A stretch of 64,000 bases of DNA from Muraenolepis orangiensis (lineage: Eukaryota > Chordata > Actinopteri > Gadiformes > Muraenolepididae). The notes under the pieces were generated by a model, which had not been told where the DNA came from, ran no database searches, and worked only from the letters and a program-made list of their open reading frames with translations. Positions within the stretch are counted from its first letter, which is position 1. Each line of letters starts with the position of its first letter. Location of the stretch: positions 15,863,028 through 15,927,027 of the forward strand of contig CM051000.1 of NCBI GenBank assembly GCA_027704905.1, written 5' to 3'. Of this stretch, positions 47,099 through 60,530 are shown piece by piece. The translations under genes and the position numbers were made by a program.

Positions 47099-50000
47099 TC
47101 AGTGCAATTTTCAGGGCACAGTGTGTTTTAATAAATGTGAGCTGTGAATAAATATTCATGTGAACAACCCAAATGTTATATTCCGGATGCGCAACCACCA
47201 TATGGCCAAGGGCAAGCCGGGATGGACCTAGTGGCGCTGAAGCTATTTACTGCTCACACAAAAATATGTCAATCACGTTCCATATAGCTGGCTGACTAGT
47301 GAGCACTTGAGCAACAAAACATAACAAAACAGAAGTCATAATGTATCATATTGATTGGTCTTAAAGACGGGGGAGGAAAAAATAAAATGACTGCTCTACT
47401 GGCCACTTTTACGATGATGCCAATTGTCTGAAGTCTCACGTTTTAAGAATAGAAGTAAGGCTAATCTTGTTTTGGCATCCTTGAAGAACTATCTTTAAGG
47501 AGCCTTTCAGAGATTGAGTCTTTATTGAGTTCTAACGAGTTTGCAAACATTTTCCAACCCAATTGGATATTTGTGCTCATAAGACAATAGAACAATCATC
47601 TAGAAATAAACACCAGCCAGATAATTTGGAGCGTTGGTATGAATTCCGTCCTTGCTCAGCGTCCCTCGGCTGCAACAGTAACAGAGACAGCCTCTACGTT
47701 ATTCCCCTGGTCTCAAACGGACGGGGTCGTCCTGAAAACACATTCTTGCCTCCATTGATCATTCTCAAGTGCAGCCTTGAAACCTCTGACCGGTATCACT
47801 TGTTAGAGAGAGACAAGGCTTTCTCAAACTGATATCGGTTGCTGATACTAGCACCAAAATACCCGACAGTACTGGAGGGGGCTGTGTCACGGCAAGGAGA
47901 AAAGTAGGTCATTGTCTGAACAGACAAAATCATGGTTTAGCTTTTTTTTTTTTGTTAATTCATTTTTATAATACGCCGCAGCTACCTGCTGCAGCCACAG
48001 GAGATGCGCATGCAGATGCACGCGCCGTAGCTCGAGGCAGAGAGTTCAAAAGGCTTTCATACGACAGCCTTTTGTTGTGCCTCATTCCTTCATGCACTGA
48101 CTGGTTCATAGAGCTCATAGCTGGTTTGCTCCATTTCCCATGGAGAAGCAGTTTCTGTCTAGCCATGTACCTATGCATCTCCAACACCTATATATTCACC
48201 ACATGAATCACACACGCTTAAGATGAATCCGACAACACAAACATCCAGTTCCAATTCTCACACAATTTCCCAATTAAATAGCACATCCCATTTGTGCCCA
48301 GCTGGATATTGGATAACAATGTGTTTGTATCAGTACTCCTAACACATACAAATGGTGTAAAAAAAACTCAACTCGAAATGAAAACCACCATTAGATTAGA
48401 CTCAAATTTAGTCTAAATTCTTTTATTGCATCGGTCGATCATGAATACAAATCATATTCTGCCATTTTATTTGTAGACTTTTTTTTATTAGGTTATCGTT
48501 TTGATGCATTCAGGATTCATTGTTTTGTTTTGGTGTGAATCAAAACAACCCCGGTGTGAGAGCAGCGCAGATGAGGGGATGAAGAATGGTGTCCTGACCG
48601 TGGCTTCTCCTGTATTTCACTCACCTAAACTTCTTGTGAACTTCATTCCTCTCACAGAGAGAGAGAAATGATGCAAGAGAGACAGAAGGACCGGAACGTC
48701 TATCAATCCGTGTTATTGTTTAATGATGTTTAAAGACAAGACATTGTCTCCTGTGTCCGGGTTGGCAGAGTGATGAAAGCCCCCTGCTGAGACCCCCCCC
48801 CCCCCCCCCCCAACACCCTCGGAGGTCTTACACACTCTCTCTCTTCTTTCTCCTGACACGTCTGCACCTCTCGCCCCTCTCAGAGAAAAGTCATGCCGTT
48901 TGTCATCTCCTGGTGTGAGAGTCAGCAGGGGAGGGCCATATAGACATACTTGACATGCAGGATGAAAGAAACCTCCTTCTATTTTTGACAAAGCCATCCC
49001 CACACCTTCCTGCTCGTATTCTCCTATTTATTTTTCCCCTGTCATGTCTGTACTCCCAGGGGGGATTTTTGTGGCCGCTATTTGTCCTGCCAACCCCTTG
49101 TTTCTCACCTTATGTGGTGTCTCCCTACCAAATATTGATATACCAAAAGAACATTTATCTTCAAATACAAACAGCCATTCTTTATTGAAGCCTATAGGGT
49201 TACAGTTGTTTAATGCACTTGGTAGTCGGGCTCTGATCCCAAGGTAATATTTTTAACTGAAACGACCCCTTCTACGCCGGTATTTTCAAGTGAGGCAAAG
49301 CATCTAAAAGGTACTGTTAGACTGTGTAATGAATGGAAGAGAATAATAATAATAATAATAAATTATATTTATAATGCACTTTTAATTTGCATGGGCAAAA
49401 CTCAAAGTGCTAATTACAACTGTTCCTCATCTCCTCACCACACACACACACACACACACACTAATTGCATGTATGCTTTTTAGGATGTCAGCTCAGCCTA
49501 AATAACCAGAGAGCCAACAGCCTCTGAGTGGGAGTGGAGTTCATGGCAACCCTATGCTACCCAACAGGGAGCCGGCCTCCTGAGTCTCAGCGTCAAATGC
49601 AACTACGACGACAAAGTCCTGCTGTCTAACGCGAACTCAACCACAGGAGGAAGGAAAAAAAACAAAAAACATGGCCACATGGTCATGAATAACATTGTGT
49701 TTATATGTGTCAATATTGATACCAACCATTTCCACTAATTACTCCATGCATTCATTTGGCATGGGGGTTATGCAAAATGGGTTTTGCATTTTGAAACAGT
49801 GACGGGAAATGCTTCTCTTAAGTGTTTCAAACCGTTGTAAACCGTCAACAGTGTCTCTGGTTCGGCGCGTGTTATCGGCGCGTGGCTAATGATGAACAAA
49901 GTGCTAATGAGCGGCGTCTGCTGTATTGTGGGCTCCAGGGAAAACATTGCACACCACCAGAGACTCCACCTCCTCGACAGCGCAGCAAGATGACGGTGAT

Positions 50001-50175
50001 GAGCTAAAGAGTTTCAGTCTTCCCTCTTCTTCTGTCCCCTACGCCGTATTACTTTCTCATCTCTTTCTCTCCTCGCTCTCTCATTACCTCCAATTTAGCC
50101 AGTCCTCCTTGATCCCCCGTCATCAGCTGTTGTTCATTGTCTTGCGCCTCCCGTCCTCGCTCGACTGAAAAGGAA

Positions 50176-50177
<2 letters not shown>

Positions 50178-50257
<80 letters not shown>
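50178..50257. repeat. (CT)n microsatellite
   Basis: Uninterrupted CT array followed by a short (TA)n. Confidence 0.95.
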
Positions 50258-50264
<7 letters not shown>

Positions 50265-51075
50265 ATATATATCAAGTGTTCTTTATTGCTCTTTATCTTT
50301 GTTTGCCACCACCCTGACTAATCTCATCTATTCTACTCTTTCTACTCATCATGTTGAGCAAGTGGTAACTGGGGGGCTTTGGAATTGCCAGTCGGCAGTG
50401 CAGAAAACGGAGGTCATCTCAGGCTGTGCATTATCGTTTTTGTATTCAATGTATTTGGTGAAACTATTTGAATTTGATGAAGCACTTGATTATGTGATGT
50501 GGGGGTCAAACTTGTACAGAACTTTAGCCATTAGGATTTACCATTTTGACAATTTCAGAAAGAGAGGTGTGTTGTTGCCATGGAAACACATCATGGACTA
50601 ACGTTGACATCATTGCAAATTATTCATGTTGTATAAGTCTACTGATATTAATTTTGTGTTTCGTTCAGTCTCATTTTTTGGTGAAAAGCTATTAATATGA
50701 AACAAAAGTATTTCCTTTGTATAATGTTCTGTGTCAATTACTATTGTTATGTGTAATAACAATCACTATAGGAACCTGACATTCCAATACCATGGATCAC
50801 CAATGTGTAAATGATCAGTAAGCATCATTAAGAATCATTTAGTAAGAATAATTTAGCACCATGATCAATTGATGGTACTAAATGATTAATCAGGAGAATC
50901 TCTTCATGGTGATGCAGACAGTCCTAGAAGCATTTGGCAGGCAATGAAAAGAATGGTTCCATGTTGTCATACTGACCATTTTATTGAAAGTATTTTTTGT
51001 TAACATGGATAATTGTGACCTATTATATTCATCTTTACAATTTCTAAATGCTACGATCAATCTCTCTCTCTCTCT

Positions 51076-51170
<95 letters not shown>

Positions 51171-51176
51171 ACACAC
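51076..51176. repeat. (CA)n microsatellite with periodic CACC interruptions
   Basis: (CA)n interrupted by ACC at spaced intervals. Confidence 0.93.
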
Positions 51177-51299
51177 CAAAACAGATAGAAACCAGAGTGG
51201 AAAGAACTAAATCTTTTACAAGGTCACCATGGAAACACGCTTCGGGATTCTGAAAATCCTCAGTGTGACTACCAATCTTCCGCCTGTAGTTGTGTGCGT

Positions 51300-51331
<32 letters not shown>

Positions 51332-52090
51332 TTACACAGTGTACCTCCGGCCTTCTTTCCAAATGTGTCTTCCGGTGGTTAATAACTTCTTGGCTTATCC
51401 TCTGGATTTGTAGTATTTGTTTGTCTGGAATTCCAAACAACTATGTGCCCAGATCGTAATTATGTAGACAGTTTAATCAACAGTGCTTGTTTTGGTAACA
51501 CATGATGTACTTACTTGCTCTCACTCTGTATGTGTCTCTCTGTATAAAGCTTATGAACACCACATTTGACACTTTTAAACATGCTGGAAATGTTGTGTAG
51601 CACTATCCATTTCATTTAGATGCTACATGGGTAGTAGCACAGGGCTACTACCCAAAAGTAGCATGTAAGCATATTCATAATCAGCCAAAAATGTACTAAT
51701 GAAAATAACCCATTCACAGCAACATTTGACGGCAACAGTTTGAAAACGCTCATAACCATGACAATACAGACAAATTCCACCTCTTCATTTTGTAATTGAG
51801 CCATAATGAATATGAATGAATATGGTAGTGACACTAGGGTTTTGTTCATACTTTTCATATGTAGCTTTATCTCTCTGTCTCTCTGTTTGTCTCCCTCACT
51901 CTGGAAATTGTCTTGTCATTGTGTGTATTGAATGCATTATAAGCAGGCACGAGGAAGTAAACGCATGACCATTATTGAGAAATTAAGGGAAACTAAGATG
52001 TCAAATCAGCTAATTCAAAGGTCTGAGCTATTTCATTGTTTTGTCTCACAGTGATTCCAAAGTGCAGCGAGAGAGCAGAAAGAAAAAGGA

Positions 52091-52175
52091 ATGTGTGTGT
52101 GTGTGCGCTTGTGTGTGTGCGTGTGTGTGTGTGTGTGTGTATGTGTGTGTGTGTGTACGTGTGTATGTGTACGTG
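52091..52175. repeat. Imperfect (TG)n microsatellite
   Basis: TG array with GCGC, TATG and TACG interruptions. Confidence 0.85.
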
Positions 52176-52735
52176 TGTTTCTATAGTGTGGAACCTGTTA
52201 ATGTTATGGCGTCTATTAGCATAATAGATGGAACAGAGTAGGAGGATAGAAAACAGTGACCTATAACACGTATCTATCTGGCATATCCACACACCTTCAT
52301 ATAAAACAAACGTACCATTTGCATCACCCCTCTGCACCACTCCAGCAGGGGAACAGTAAAAGACGAGAGAAGTGGAATGGTTCAATAACCTCAAGAGCAA
52401 TATGATTCATTATTTCATAACACGGGGATAAGCATTTGATTGTTTTTGCATTCATGCAACGACATCAGGCCCCTGACATGTATCAAACTGCTCCAATGCT
52501 CCCCCCCCCGCTCTTCCCTGAACTAAATCGTACATCCCATTGAAATCCCAGCTGGCTTACACAGCATGGCGCTACTACTGTCTGAGAACCCACGGTGTGG
52601 TACTGTTATACAACCCGTAGAAGCCTTTACAGATCAGCCGAGCCTCAGCACATGATTGATACGCTTGTGCCTATTCATTTTGTTGTGTATACAGGCAATC
52701 CAATGACGATTTTGATGTTTAAGTGTATAACTAAC

Positions 52736-52783
52736 CTTTTTCACCGTAGAGCCGGGGAAGTCCATAAACATTAGTCCATCTGT
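52736..52783 (-). other. Possible isolated 48-bp exon
   Basis: On the minus strand TGTGTTTGCAG precedes 48 open bases, followed by GTTAGT. Translation in the open frame gives TDGLMFMDFPGSTVKK. The splice sites are good, but I find no companion exon nearby and do not recognise the peptide. It may be a chance match or an exon of a gene extending through this region. Confidence 0.2.
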
Positions 52784-52887
52784 CTGCAAACACAACACAG
52801 TGGAGAGCCGCACATTGGGTGTTCTCTGTGAAAATAAGGGAATAAACAAATCAGTATGTCTTAATAAAGTGTGAATTAGGATCTGCG

Positions 52888-52935
52888 GATGTGTCACTCG
52901 TTACTCTGACAGATGTGTCACTCGTTACTCTGACA
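52888..52935. repeat. Exact 24-bp tandem duplication
   Basis: GATGTGTCACTCGTTACTCT followed by GACA, present twice without change. Confidence 0.9.
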
Positions 52936-53038
52936 CTGCTGTTCCTTGAGGCTGTCAGTTTAACTTTGATGAGAGAAAAAAGATGGCACTCAATTTAAGT
53001 AAATAGAGATGAGTGCAGAGGAGAGACAACCAAGGAGA

Positions 53039-53039
<1 letters not shown>

Positions 53040-53072
<33 letters not shown>
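53040..53072. repeat. (CA)n microsatellite
   Basis: Short uninterrupted CA array. Confidence 0.95.
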
Positions 53073-53074
<2 letters not shown>

Positions 53075-54537
53075 TCAACATAATGCCAAACAGACATGAA
53101 ACATTGCTACTATCACCCCCAAAAAGGCAGTTATGGTTTGAGAGGTAGGCTGGTTTTCTAAGAAGACCACATGACGATGTCTAACTACTGCACCCATTCA
53201 ATAAGCAGCCCCATTGTTTGGTTAGTGTATTATTGATTAGGTATTTGGTTGAGGATATTCTGCGCAGTATAATTGATTCTTAATTACTTATTTAGATTCC
53301 ACGCTGCAGAATAATTACTCACCAGCCTCAGTCTCTTCATCTTTAATATAACTCACCAAATTTGGAGGCTATGCTTGTTAGCATAACAATCATTTGTGAT
53401 TTAGGATTGCCTAGAAAGTGTGAGTCTGCCCTGGTAATATAGTAAAGAGAATTCAAGTCCTTAAATCTTCAATTAGGTCTATCTTGCTTAATAAACCAAC
53501 CGTATATTAGATGCGCATTAATGCCTCGGCATATTTAATTTGGAAATTATGCTTAGTTGATTGGTTGTAATGATTTCGGCCAAAGTTCATCAATCAAATT
53601 ACCAACACCAGCTGAAACCTTCATTGGACTCTTTTATGAGACATTTATGAAAGCCTGCACATCCAAGAAACACATCCATGAAAAGGCTTGACTTGGCTGA
53701 AATGTCAGCAGCACATCAAGACACAAAGTGTGTTCTCAGGCCATCACTCTACAGCACAGGTCAACAATTTGTATTCCTCCTTACTCCATATATAAGTGTA
53801 AACATTGGCCTCCATATACATCTTATTCAAACTTTTGCCAGTTAGAATAGTGTGTTGTTAAATACTTACGTGTTCGTGATTACAGCATTCCCTGCATTAG
53901 CCTGCACATATCCAGGGCTAGGCAATACACCGCATGAGCGCTCATTCATAAATAAAGGACGGGAAAAAAAAAACCTCTGCAAAGGACCCAAACCTTCAAC
54001 ACCTGCAGATTTACCCCAAAACTCTTATTTAATGTATCAGTTAATTATGATGTGAGTGACCTCCCTTCATGGTTGTGACTTCACCGCCCTGGAATTCAAA
54101 GCATAAAGTAAAACAATTTAGAGGTGGGGATTTTAAGCAAAGGGTTCAGGGCAGAGGTTAAACGTGAATGGTAAACGTAATGTAATGTAATATATCAACT
54201 CTGGAATGTATTTTTAGGAATAATAGGATTTCAACAAAAATACAAGACAACTTACCACTAGTATATTGTAATGTGTGTATTCTGCAAATTGAAGAGTTTC
54301 CTTAATGCCTTCATTTCAGGTTTAGCTGCACACCCTTGTTTTCTTGAAACTAACTGTTTATATTACTTAAAATATGATATTTGTTTAAAACAAATATCAA
54401 CAATAAATTTCTAAGCACATTAGGGGTAAAACATCAGCAATCGAGCAACATCGAGCAATATCATATTCACGAATTTCAAACACATTCATATTGAATGTAA
54501 CTGCGCAACAAGACGACACATAAAGTTGGACGGGACA

Positions 54538-54655
54538 CGGTTTTGCCTCGACCTGGAACGTCCCCCAAGAGTCACATGACGAGCGATGACGCGGCCGGCT
54601 CGCGTCATCGCTCGTCATGTGACTCCTGGGGAACGTTCCAGGTTGAGGCAAACCG
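54538..54655. promoter_or_regulatory. Long near-perfect palindrome in the ctsd promoter with two E-boxes
   Basis: Arms 54538-54593 and 54601-54655 are reverse complements with one indel and three mismatches around GCCGGCT. Each arm holds GTCACATGAC (54571-54580, and inverted at 54614-54623). This is one base from the CLEAR element consensus GTCACGTGAC used by TFEB/TFE3, and contains the TCACATGA motif known for MiT factors. Mammalian CTSD is a known CLEAR-network gene. The element ends 120 bases before the ctsd ATG, so it is probably proximal promoter. Confidence 0.7.
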
Positions 54656-54774
54656 TTTAAAGTGATACAACTCGGTAGTGTGTGCCAGTGCTTGAGTGAA
54701 CAGGTTAAACTGCCCGGTCATTGTGGCGTTCGTTTGGATTTACATTATCTGTTTGGTTAACTGTGATTATAACA

Positions 54775-57700
54775 ATGCGACTGTTCCTGCTGCTTACTTT
54801 CGCGGCTCTGGCCTTGCTGAGCGACGCACTTATTCGGTAAGAAACGTGTTTGAATACGAAATTCAAGTCAGCGTTTTGCATTTAGTGAACCCCAACAGAT
54901 GGTGTTGACGGTTAGCATGATTAACCTGTCTGCAGCGCTCTTGTGGCTGTCTTGCTTTTAACTTAACGTTCCAATGCTATATTGTGTGCTATGTCAAACG
55001 AATGCCAACATATCAGTAGTTGATGTAGCATTAGCATTTACTACTCTACACGCTCAATGTGTTTTTGTGACGTTTCATACCCTGTGTATGTAGACAGCCT
55101 GGCTGTAAAGATAAGGATGTAGGTAAACTAATGCATTCGCTTTTACTAACGTGGCTGGCCATAAACTAACTCCTCACAATACATTTGTCTTCCCATGATT
55201 TATCCTGTGACCACCAGAATCCCTTTGAAGAAATTCCGCTCAATTAGACGAGAGCTGACGGACTCCGGGAGGAGCGCAGAGGAGCTCCTGGCTCCCAAAC
55301 ACTCCCTGAAGTACAACTTTGGCTTCCCCTCCAGTAATGCACCTACTCCAGAAACACTGAAGAACTTCCTTGACGTGAGTTCTGTGCTGCTACACGCCTC
55401 CCTCGTTCACCTTGGCAAAACCAATGACCTGTAGACTCATCTAACCAGTCTTCCATGGCACTAAATAACATTTGAGGAAGCTGAAAGAGGGACACGACAA
55501 AGGTGCTATTGTGCACTGACTGGTGGCCTTTCCCTTTTTCCTTCTAATTGATGGCACATTACACTTGCCAGTCATGTCCAAATGGTCCTCTAACCCCCCC
55601 CCCCCCCACCAAGCTTTAAGAATGGCTCATTTATCAGTTAAGGTCACTGCTAGGTGGGGGGTTGTCAGGGTTTTATCTTTGGGCCGAATGAGGAAGCTTG
55701 AGTCAGCCATGTGACTGCTGACTCTAATGTCTCACTATGCACATACTATTCCACCATGCTTGTTGCTTCATTGCCGTACTATTTTTAGGACCTGGGAAAT
55801 TACATTATGATCTTTGTAATTAAGATAAGTAGAAGTAAAGCTCAGAAATGGATTTCACTAACTACCTTATGCCTAGGGCATTTGTCAAGTAACCAAATAT
55901 GACCATGTTCAGCACTAACAAGGTTTCTGTTTCTGATAAATGTATAGTATTTGAATTGCTATAGGTTCGATAGTGGCATCACCAGGCCAGATTTGCTGGT
56001 TGCACTACATGTCTCTTGAAGTCAAGACTAGTCCAACTGGTACCTGGCCGCTCACAATAGCCGAGACACTCGTGATCCTTGGTTGATTTACGCGGTCTAT
56101 TATTAAACCGAACAGGATGTCTCGCAGTACCCTTGGCTCTTTTTCACGTGCATGACCATAAAGCTTAATGAATCAAATATTAAACTGCAGCTCATCACTT
56201 GACTGTGACTCTTGCTTGGTGAGGAAGAGGTTGTGGAGCTGCAATCCAAAATGGCAATCCAACGCATCGTTTAGATGCAAAAGATTTCTGTGGTTGCGTG
56301 AGAGGAAGTGGTGGCTTCTCATACTGTTGTCCTGTCAGTAAAGTGTAAAAAAACAATGTAGCTGATGTATATCGGTCATACTCAAATGTGCCGGTACAAG
56401 CATTTGCACACTAATGTCTGCAATGGCATAAACAAATGTGAAAAAATACATTCAATGAGACTTTAACAAATATGATGATTTATGTTTTTGTTTTTTTTTT
56501 ACTTTGTATTTTGTGTGGTTTTCGCTGTGTCATTCTTCATCAAATGGCCCTTGTGTTCTTTAGGTGTACCTCATAGGAGAATGACAACCATGTTTTAATG
56601 TCATGTCTGGCTGTGTGTGCCCAGGCCCAGTATTACGGGGAGATTGGTCTGGGAACCCCCCCTCAGCTCTTCACTGTGGTGTTCGACACAGGCTCCTCCA
56701 ATCTCTGGGTGCCCTCTATTCACTGCTCCTTCACAGACATCGCCTGCTGTGAGTCCTCCTCCCCAATCTAGCACATTGCGTGTGCCACCATCAACTCAAA
56801 TTGTATTATGACTCATGTGCTTGGGTTCTGCCCTTTGTCAGAACCCTTTTTTTGTCTGCCCTTTTTTATGAAAAATAAATACATGCACCTTGTGTAAAAT
56901 GTTGAGGGCTTGCATCTTTAAGATGAGATTTGGTTTTGCCTTCATAATTATGTAATTGGATGTCCTTGGGCTGTCTTTGCGGATAAGTCGACCACAAGTT
57001 AAAGCAGTGTAGTGAGCAACCGGTTTGCATGGCTTCCTCTTTACTGTATAGTTAACTAATTAACTTTTCCCCCTGACTTATTATTATTTTTTTGGTTTTC
57101 AGTGATTCACCACAAGTACAACTCTGCCAAGTCCACCACGTATGTGAAAAATGGCACCGCATTTGCCATCCAGTACGGATCTGGCAGCTTGTCTGGCTAC
57201 CTCAGTCAGGACACGTGCACGGTAAGCTAGACACATTCAAGTGATTTTATGCTGGGTTTTTTTCTGCAGTGTATTGTATTTTTATTTTACTTTTTGACTT
57301 TTTTGTTCATCCAGATTGGAGACCTATCTGTTAATAAACAGGTGTTCGGAGAGGCCACCAAGCAGCCAGGCATCGCCTTTATTGCAGCCAAGTTTGACGG
57401 GATCCTGGGCATGGCCTACCCGCGCATCTCTGTGGACGGGGTGGTGCCAGTGTTTGACACCATCATGAAGCAGAAGAAAGTGGAGCAGAACGTCTTCTCC
57501 TTCTTTCTCAATAGGTGGGCCGTGGTCACATTCAGTCAGGGTTTCTTTGCTGTAATCACGGCGGAGTTGGTTTTAGTCGTGTTCCCTCTCCCGCTGTGCA
57601 CATGCTGCATTTACATTTTAGAACTGGTCAGACGAACCCAGATGACTCTTAAAACTTTGTGTTGGGCAACACTGCTGATAAGAGAATACTTTACAGTTGC

Positions 57701-59624
57701 TGTATTCCCATGCACGTTACCCCACTTGTGGTACATGGGGGACAAATGCAAATCACAGCATTCATTTTTCTCTTGGCAATGGTCTCGGCAGATGTAAATT
57801 TCAAATTAAGCTTTTGTCTTTCAAAGTCAGCTGTTGGGAGAAGAGTGTGAGAAGTGCTTATGTGTGTAGACTGCAACTAAAATGGTTAACTCAGGCTATT
57901 CCAATAGCCGACCACATTCAAGCAGGACATATCATATTTTAGTCTAAAGACTAAAGTGTCGAAGACACTTTGAGGTTTGCTTGTTGACCCGCTGTACCAT
58001 GATTTCACTCAGGAACCCCGACACCGAGCCTGGCGGTGAGCTGCTGCTGGGAGGCACCGACCCAAAGTACTACACTGGAGACTTCCACTACGTCAACGTC
58101 AGCCGCCAGGCTTACTGGCAGGTGCATATGGACGGGTATGTGTTTACCCTCGGACACCGGTCTTACCCATAGGCCCCAGTGTTCTGCCAAAACTTAAAAG
58201 TAGAACCACAGCGGAAATAATGCTGGTTGTATTGCAAGCTATGGACCACTGGCTACTTGCCTTAAGATAATATACACTCATGCTATTCAATAGTGAATCA
58301 GTTTGACACTTGGCGTCTATGCGTTGGTCCATGACAGGATGGGCGTGGGCAGCCAGTTGAGCCTGTGCAAGGGTGGCTGTGAGGTTATTGTGGACACCGG
58401 CACGTCCCTCATCACCGGCCCCGCGGCGGAGGTCAAGGCCCTGCAGAAGGCCATCGGAGCCACGCCCCTCATCCAGGGAGAGGTTAGTCTCTCAAATCAG
58501 ACTTTAGATATTAATCGATGCTCAAACTGGGTGAACAAGGTGAACAACTTCCTTTCGCTTCACATTCATTTTGTGTTGCTAAAGGCGGGATCTGCAAGTG
58601 TTTTCTTGGCCAGCAGAAGGGAACTGTAAAATGTGTCTTAAGGTTTCAGATCAACTCTGACCGATATACAGTACATGTATTAAAATCCCCTTCTGAAAGC
58701 TTCATCCATTCACATGACTGAGTTATTCTTCAGTATATCTCCGTAACAAAACGGGGAAACAAGGCTGGTTTCCGGCCCTGCTATAACATATGACTGCATC
58801 TGAGATTATGGGAGGTAGGCTGCACCCGAAGTACCCCACTTATAAGGGCCGGTTTGAATCTTTATGGAAACGCATGTTGGAATTGGGCTAAGATGGGCTT
58901 TAAATACACGTTTTACTTGATAAACCCATTGCGTCGACTTTTAGTTAGAAGCAGCATGTGTTTGGTAACTGACTGCATGTTTCTTGTGGTGTTTTTAGTA
59001 CATTGTGAACTGTGACAAGATCCCGACGCTGCCCATCATCACCTTCACCCTGGGCGGACAGGCCTACTCCCTGACTGGAGAGCAGTACGTCCTGAAGGTG
59101 AGGCTTTCTGGCATTATGTGCAATGAATCACCAGCAGAGGGCAGCAACAACTCAGCTCCCACAGTAACCGCCGCCACAACAACAACCACCTTGTGACGGT
59201 TGCATCATGAAACCACATAAATGTACCATTGTTTTCTTTGGCCAGGGCCACAGCCGGCCCAGCAGCCTTCATTTGTTCCCCCCCCCCCCTCAGGCTACAG
59301 ATTTATATGTAATTAGCACAGTCTACTAGTTGTAATCGGTACTTTGTATCAATTGTAGAACAAAAAGACACGTGCAACTGTTTCTAAAGATGTGTTCGAG
59401 GTACGGTGACATGTATGGTTTGATGCTTAAAGATCTCTTCATCTCCTCCTTTCCAGGTAAGCCAAGCAGGTAAAACCATTTGTCTGAGTGGTTTCATGGG
59501 CCTGGACATTCCTGCCCCAGCAGGACCTCTGTGGATTCTGGGAGATGTATTCATTGGCCAATATTACACCGCCTTTGACCGTGATAACAACAGAGTGGGC
59601 TTTGCTAAAGCCAAGTCACCCTAG
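54775..59624 (+). CDS. ctsd: Cathepsin D, lysosomal aspartic endopeptidase
   Basis: Degrades proteins in the acidic lysosome after propeptide removal. Nine exons: 54775-54836, 55218-55374, 56625-56748, 57103-57221, 57315-57514, 58013-58135, 58338-58482, 58999-59097, 59457-59624; phases agree, 398 aa (human 412). Residues 1-18 form a signal peptide and IPLKKFRSIRREL begins the A1 propeptide. Catalytic aspartates lie in VVFDTGSSNLWVPS and VDTGTSLITGP. N-glycosylation sites NGT and NVS match the two human mannose-6-phosphate sites. AAKFDGILGMAYPRIS and LWILGDVFIGQYY are family signatures. The loop cleaved in mammals to give light and heavy chains is missing (SQDTCTIGDLSV), so a single-chain mature enzyme is likely. 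Cathepsin E is less likely, given the NVS site and the C-terminal match. Confidence 0.96.
55375..56624 (+). other. ctsd: ctsd intron 2
   Basis: The largest ctsd intron; GTGAGT donor and CCCAG acceptor. No additional exon or recognised element. Confidence 0.85.
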
Positions 59625-59987
59625 GTTTTTTTTCATTAGAGGGTTGGCAACATGAGAGGACTTTAATTGTACTGTACATGCTACTGTTTCTTTAGAATCC
59701 TGATTAACTGTCATTAATAGCTCCGTGTTGATTTTAAATGCACTGGTTGTTTTTAGATTGCATTGTTTTGTATTTTAAATCCCAGCAGAGTGTGGACAGA
59801 TGGCATGTGTGATATTGTGTGTACTTGATTAGGGATGAAGTGATGATGTCTGTTTCAAGCTTAGGACTTCAGTGTTTTATTTTCTAAATCAGGGACTCAT
59901 TTTAAGCAATTGACCACTTTTAATTTTGATTGAGCTTTTGCAAGGATATTGGCTATCCTGTTTCCAATTTTAGTGTTATTGGCCTCA

Positions 59988-59993
59988 AATAAA
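59988..59993 (+). promoter_or_regulatory. ctsd polyadenylation signal AATAAA
   Basis: AATAAA in CTCAAATAAAAACTT, 364 bases after the stop codon; bases 59625-59993 are the inferred 3'UTR. Confidence 0.65.
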
Positions 59994-60179
59994 AACTTAA
60001 GAAAATATGCTTTGCTTATTTGTGAAACTACAATGTCATGGTTCTATCTAGTTGATGGTCTACAATGTGTCTCACACATCTAATTAGGATCTATTTAGAT
60101 GCATGTAGACTTCAGGGAACTTGGAAGCCTTGACTTGCAATGGACAAGGCAACTCATAACAATGGCAGTGACCTCTGAC

Positions 60180-60530
60180 CATGCCCACCCCAGCCACAAA
60201 CTATTCACTTTTACCGTCAGGCAGGCGATACCGCAGTATCAAGTGCTGCACAAATAGGCTTAGAGATAGCTTCCATAGTCACGCCGTCAGGCTGCTGAAC
60301 AAGGGTGTATAGCATATAACAATGTATATTTTATTACATTGATTTATATATATATATATATACATTACTTTTATATATAACTTTATATAGTTTTGTACTT
60401 TTTTTACTTTTATTCTATTCTGTTTTTATCTTATCTTATTTTTATAACTGCTGTCTGTCGTCGGGTATTGCACATAAGATTTTCACTCACTGCTTTATAC
60501 TTGTGTAAACTGAAGTGACAGACTTGACAT
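60180..60530 (+). mobile_element. 5'-truncated LINE tail, same family as at 14 kb
   Basis: Begins in the C-terminal coding part (CCCACCCCAGCCACAAACTA, then CCGTCAGGCAGGCGATACCG) and runs through the same AT-rich 3' region, GCTGTCTGTCGTCGGGTATT and GACTTGAC end. It is very similar to 14450-14850 but lacks a full (TTGAC)n tail. Confidence 0.88.

Larger units (their letters stand above)
46471..54530. other. Gene-poor region between adra2d and ctsd
   Basis: I recognise no gene family over about 8 kb. It contains a 54-bp tandem array, several dinucleotide arrays, a C-run of about 22 near 48787 and a possible isolated exon at 52.74 kb. It could hold regulatory sequence for adra2d, but none can be named. 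Confidence 0.55.

Noticed and set aside
52321..52386. Second exon candidate near the orphan exon
   Set aside because: The possible acceptor and donor pair encloses only a few codons and gives no recognisable peptide.
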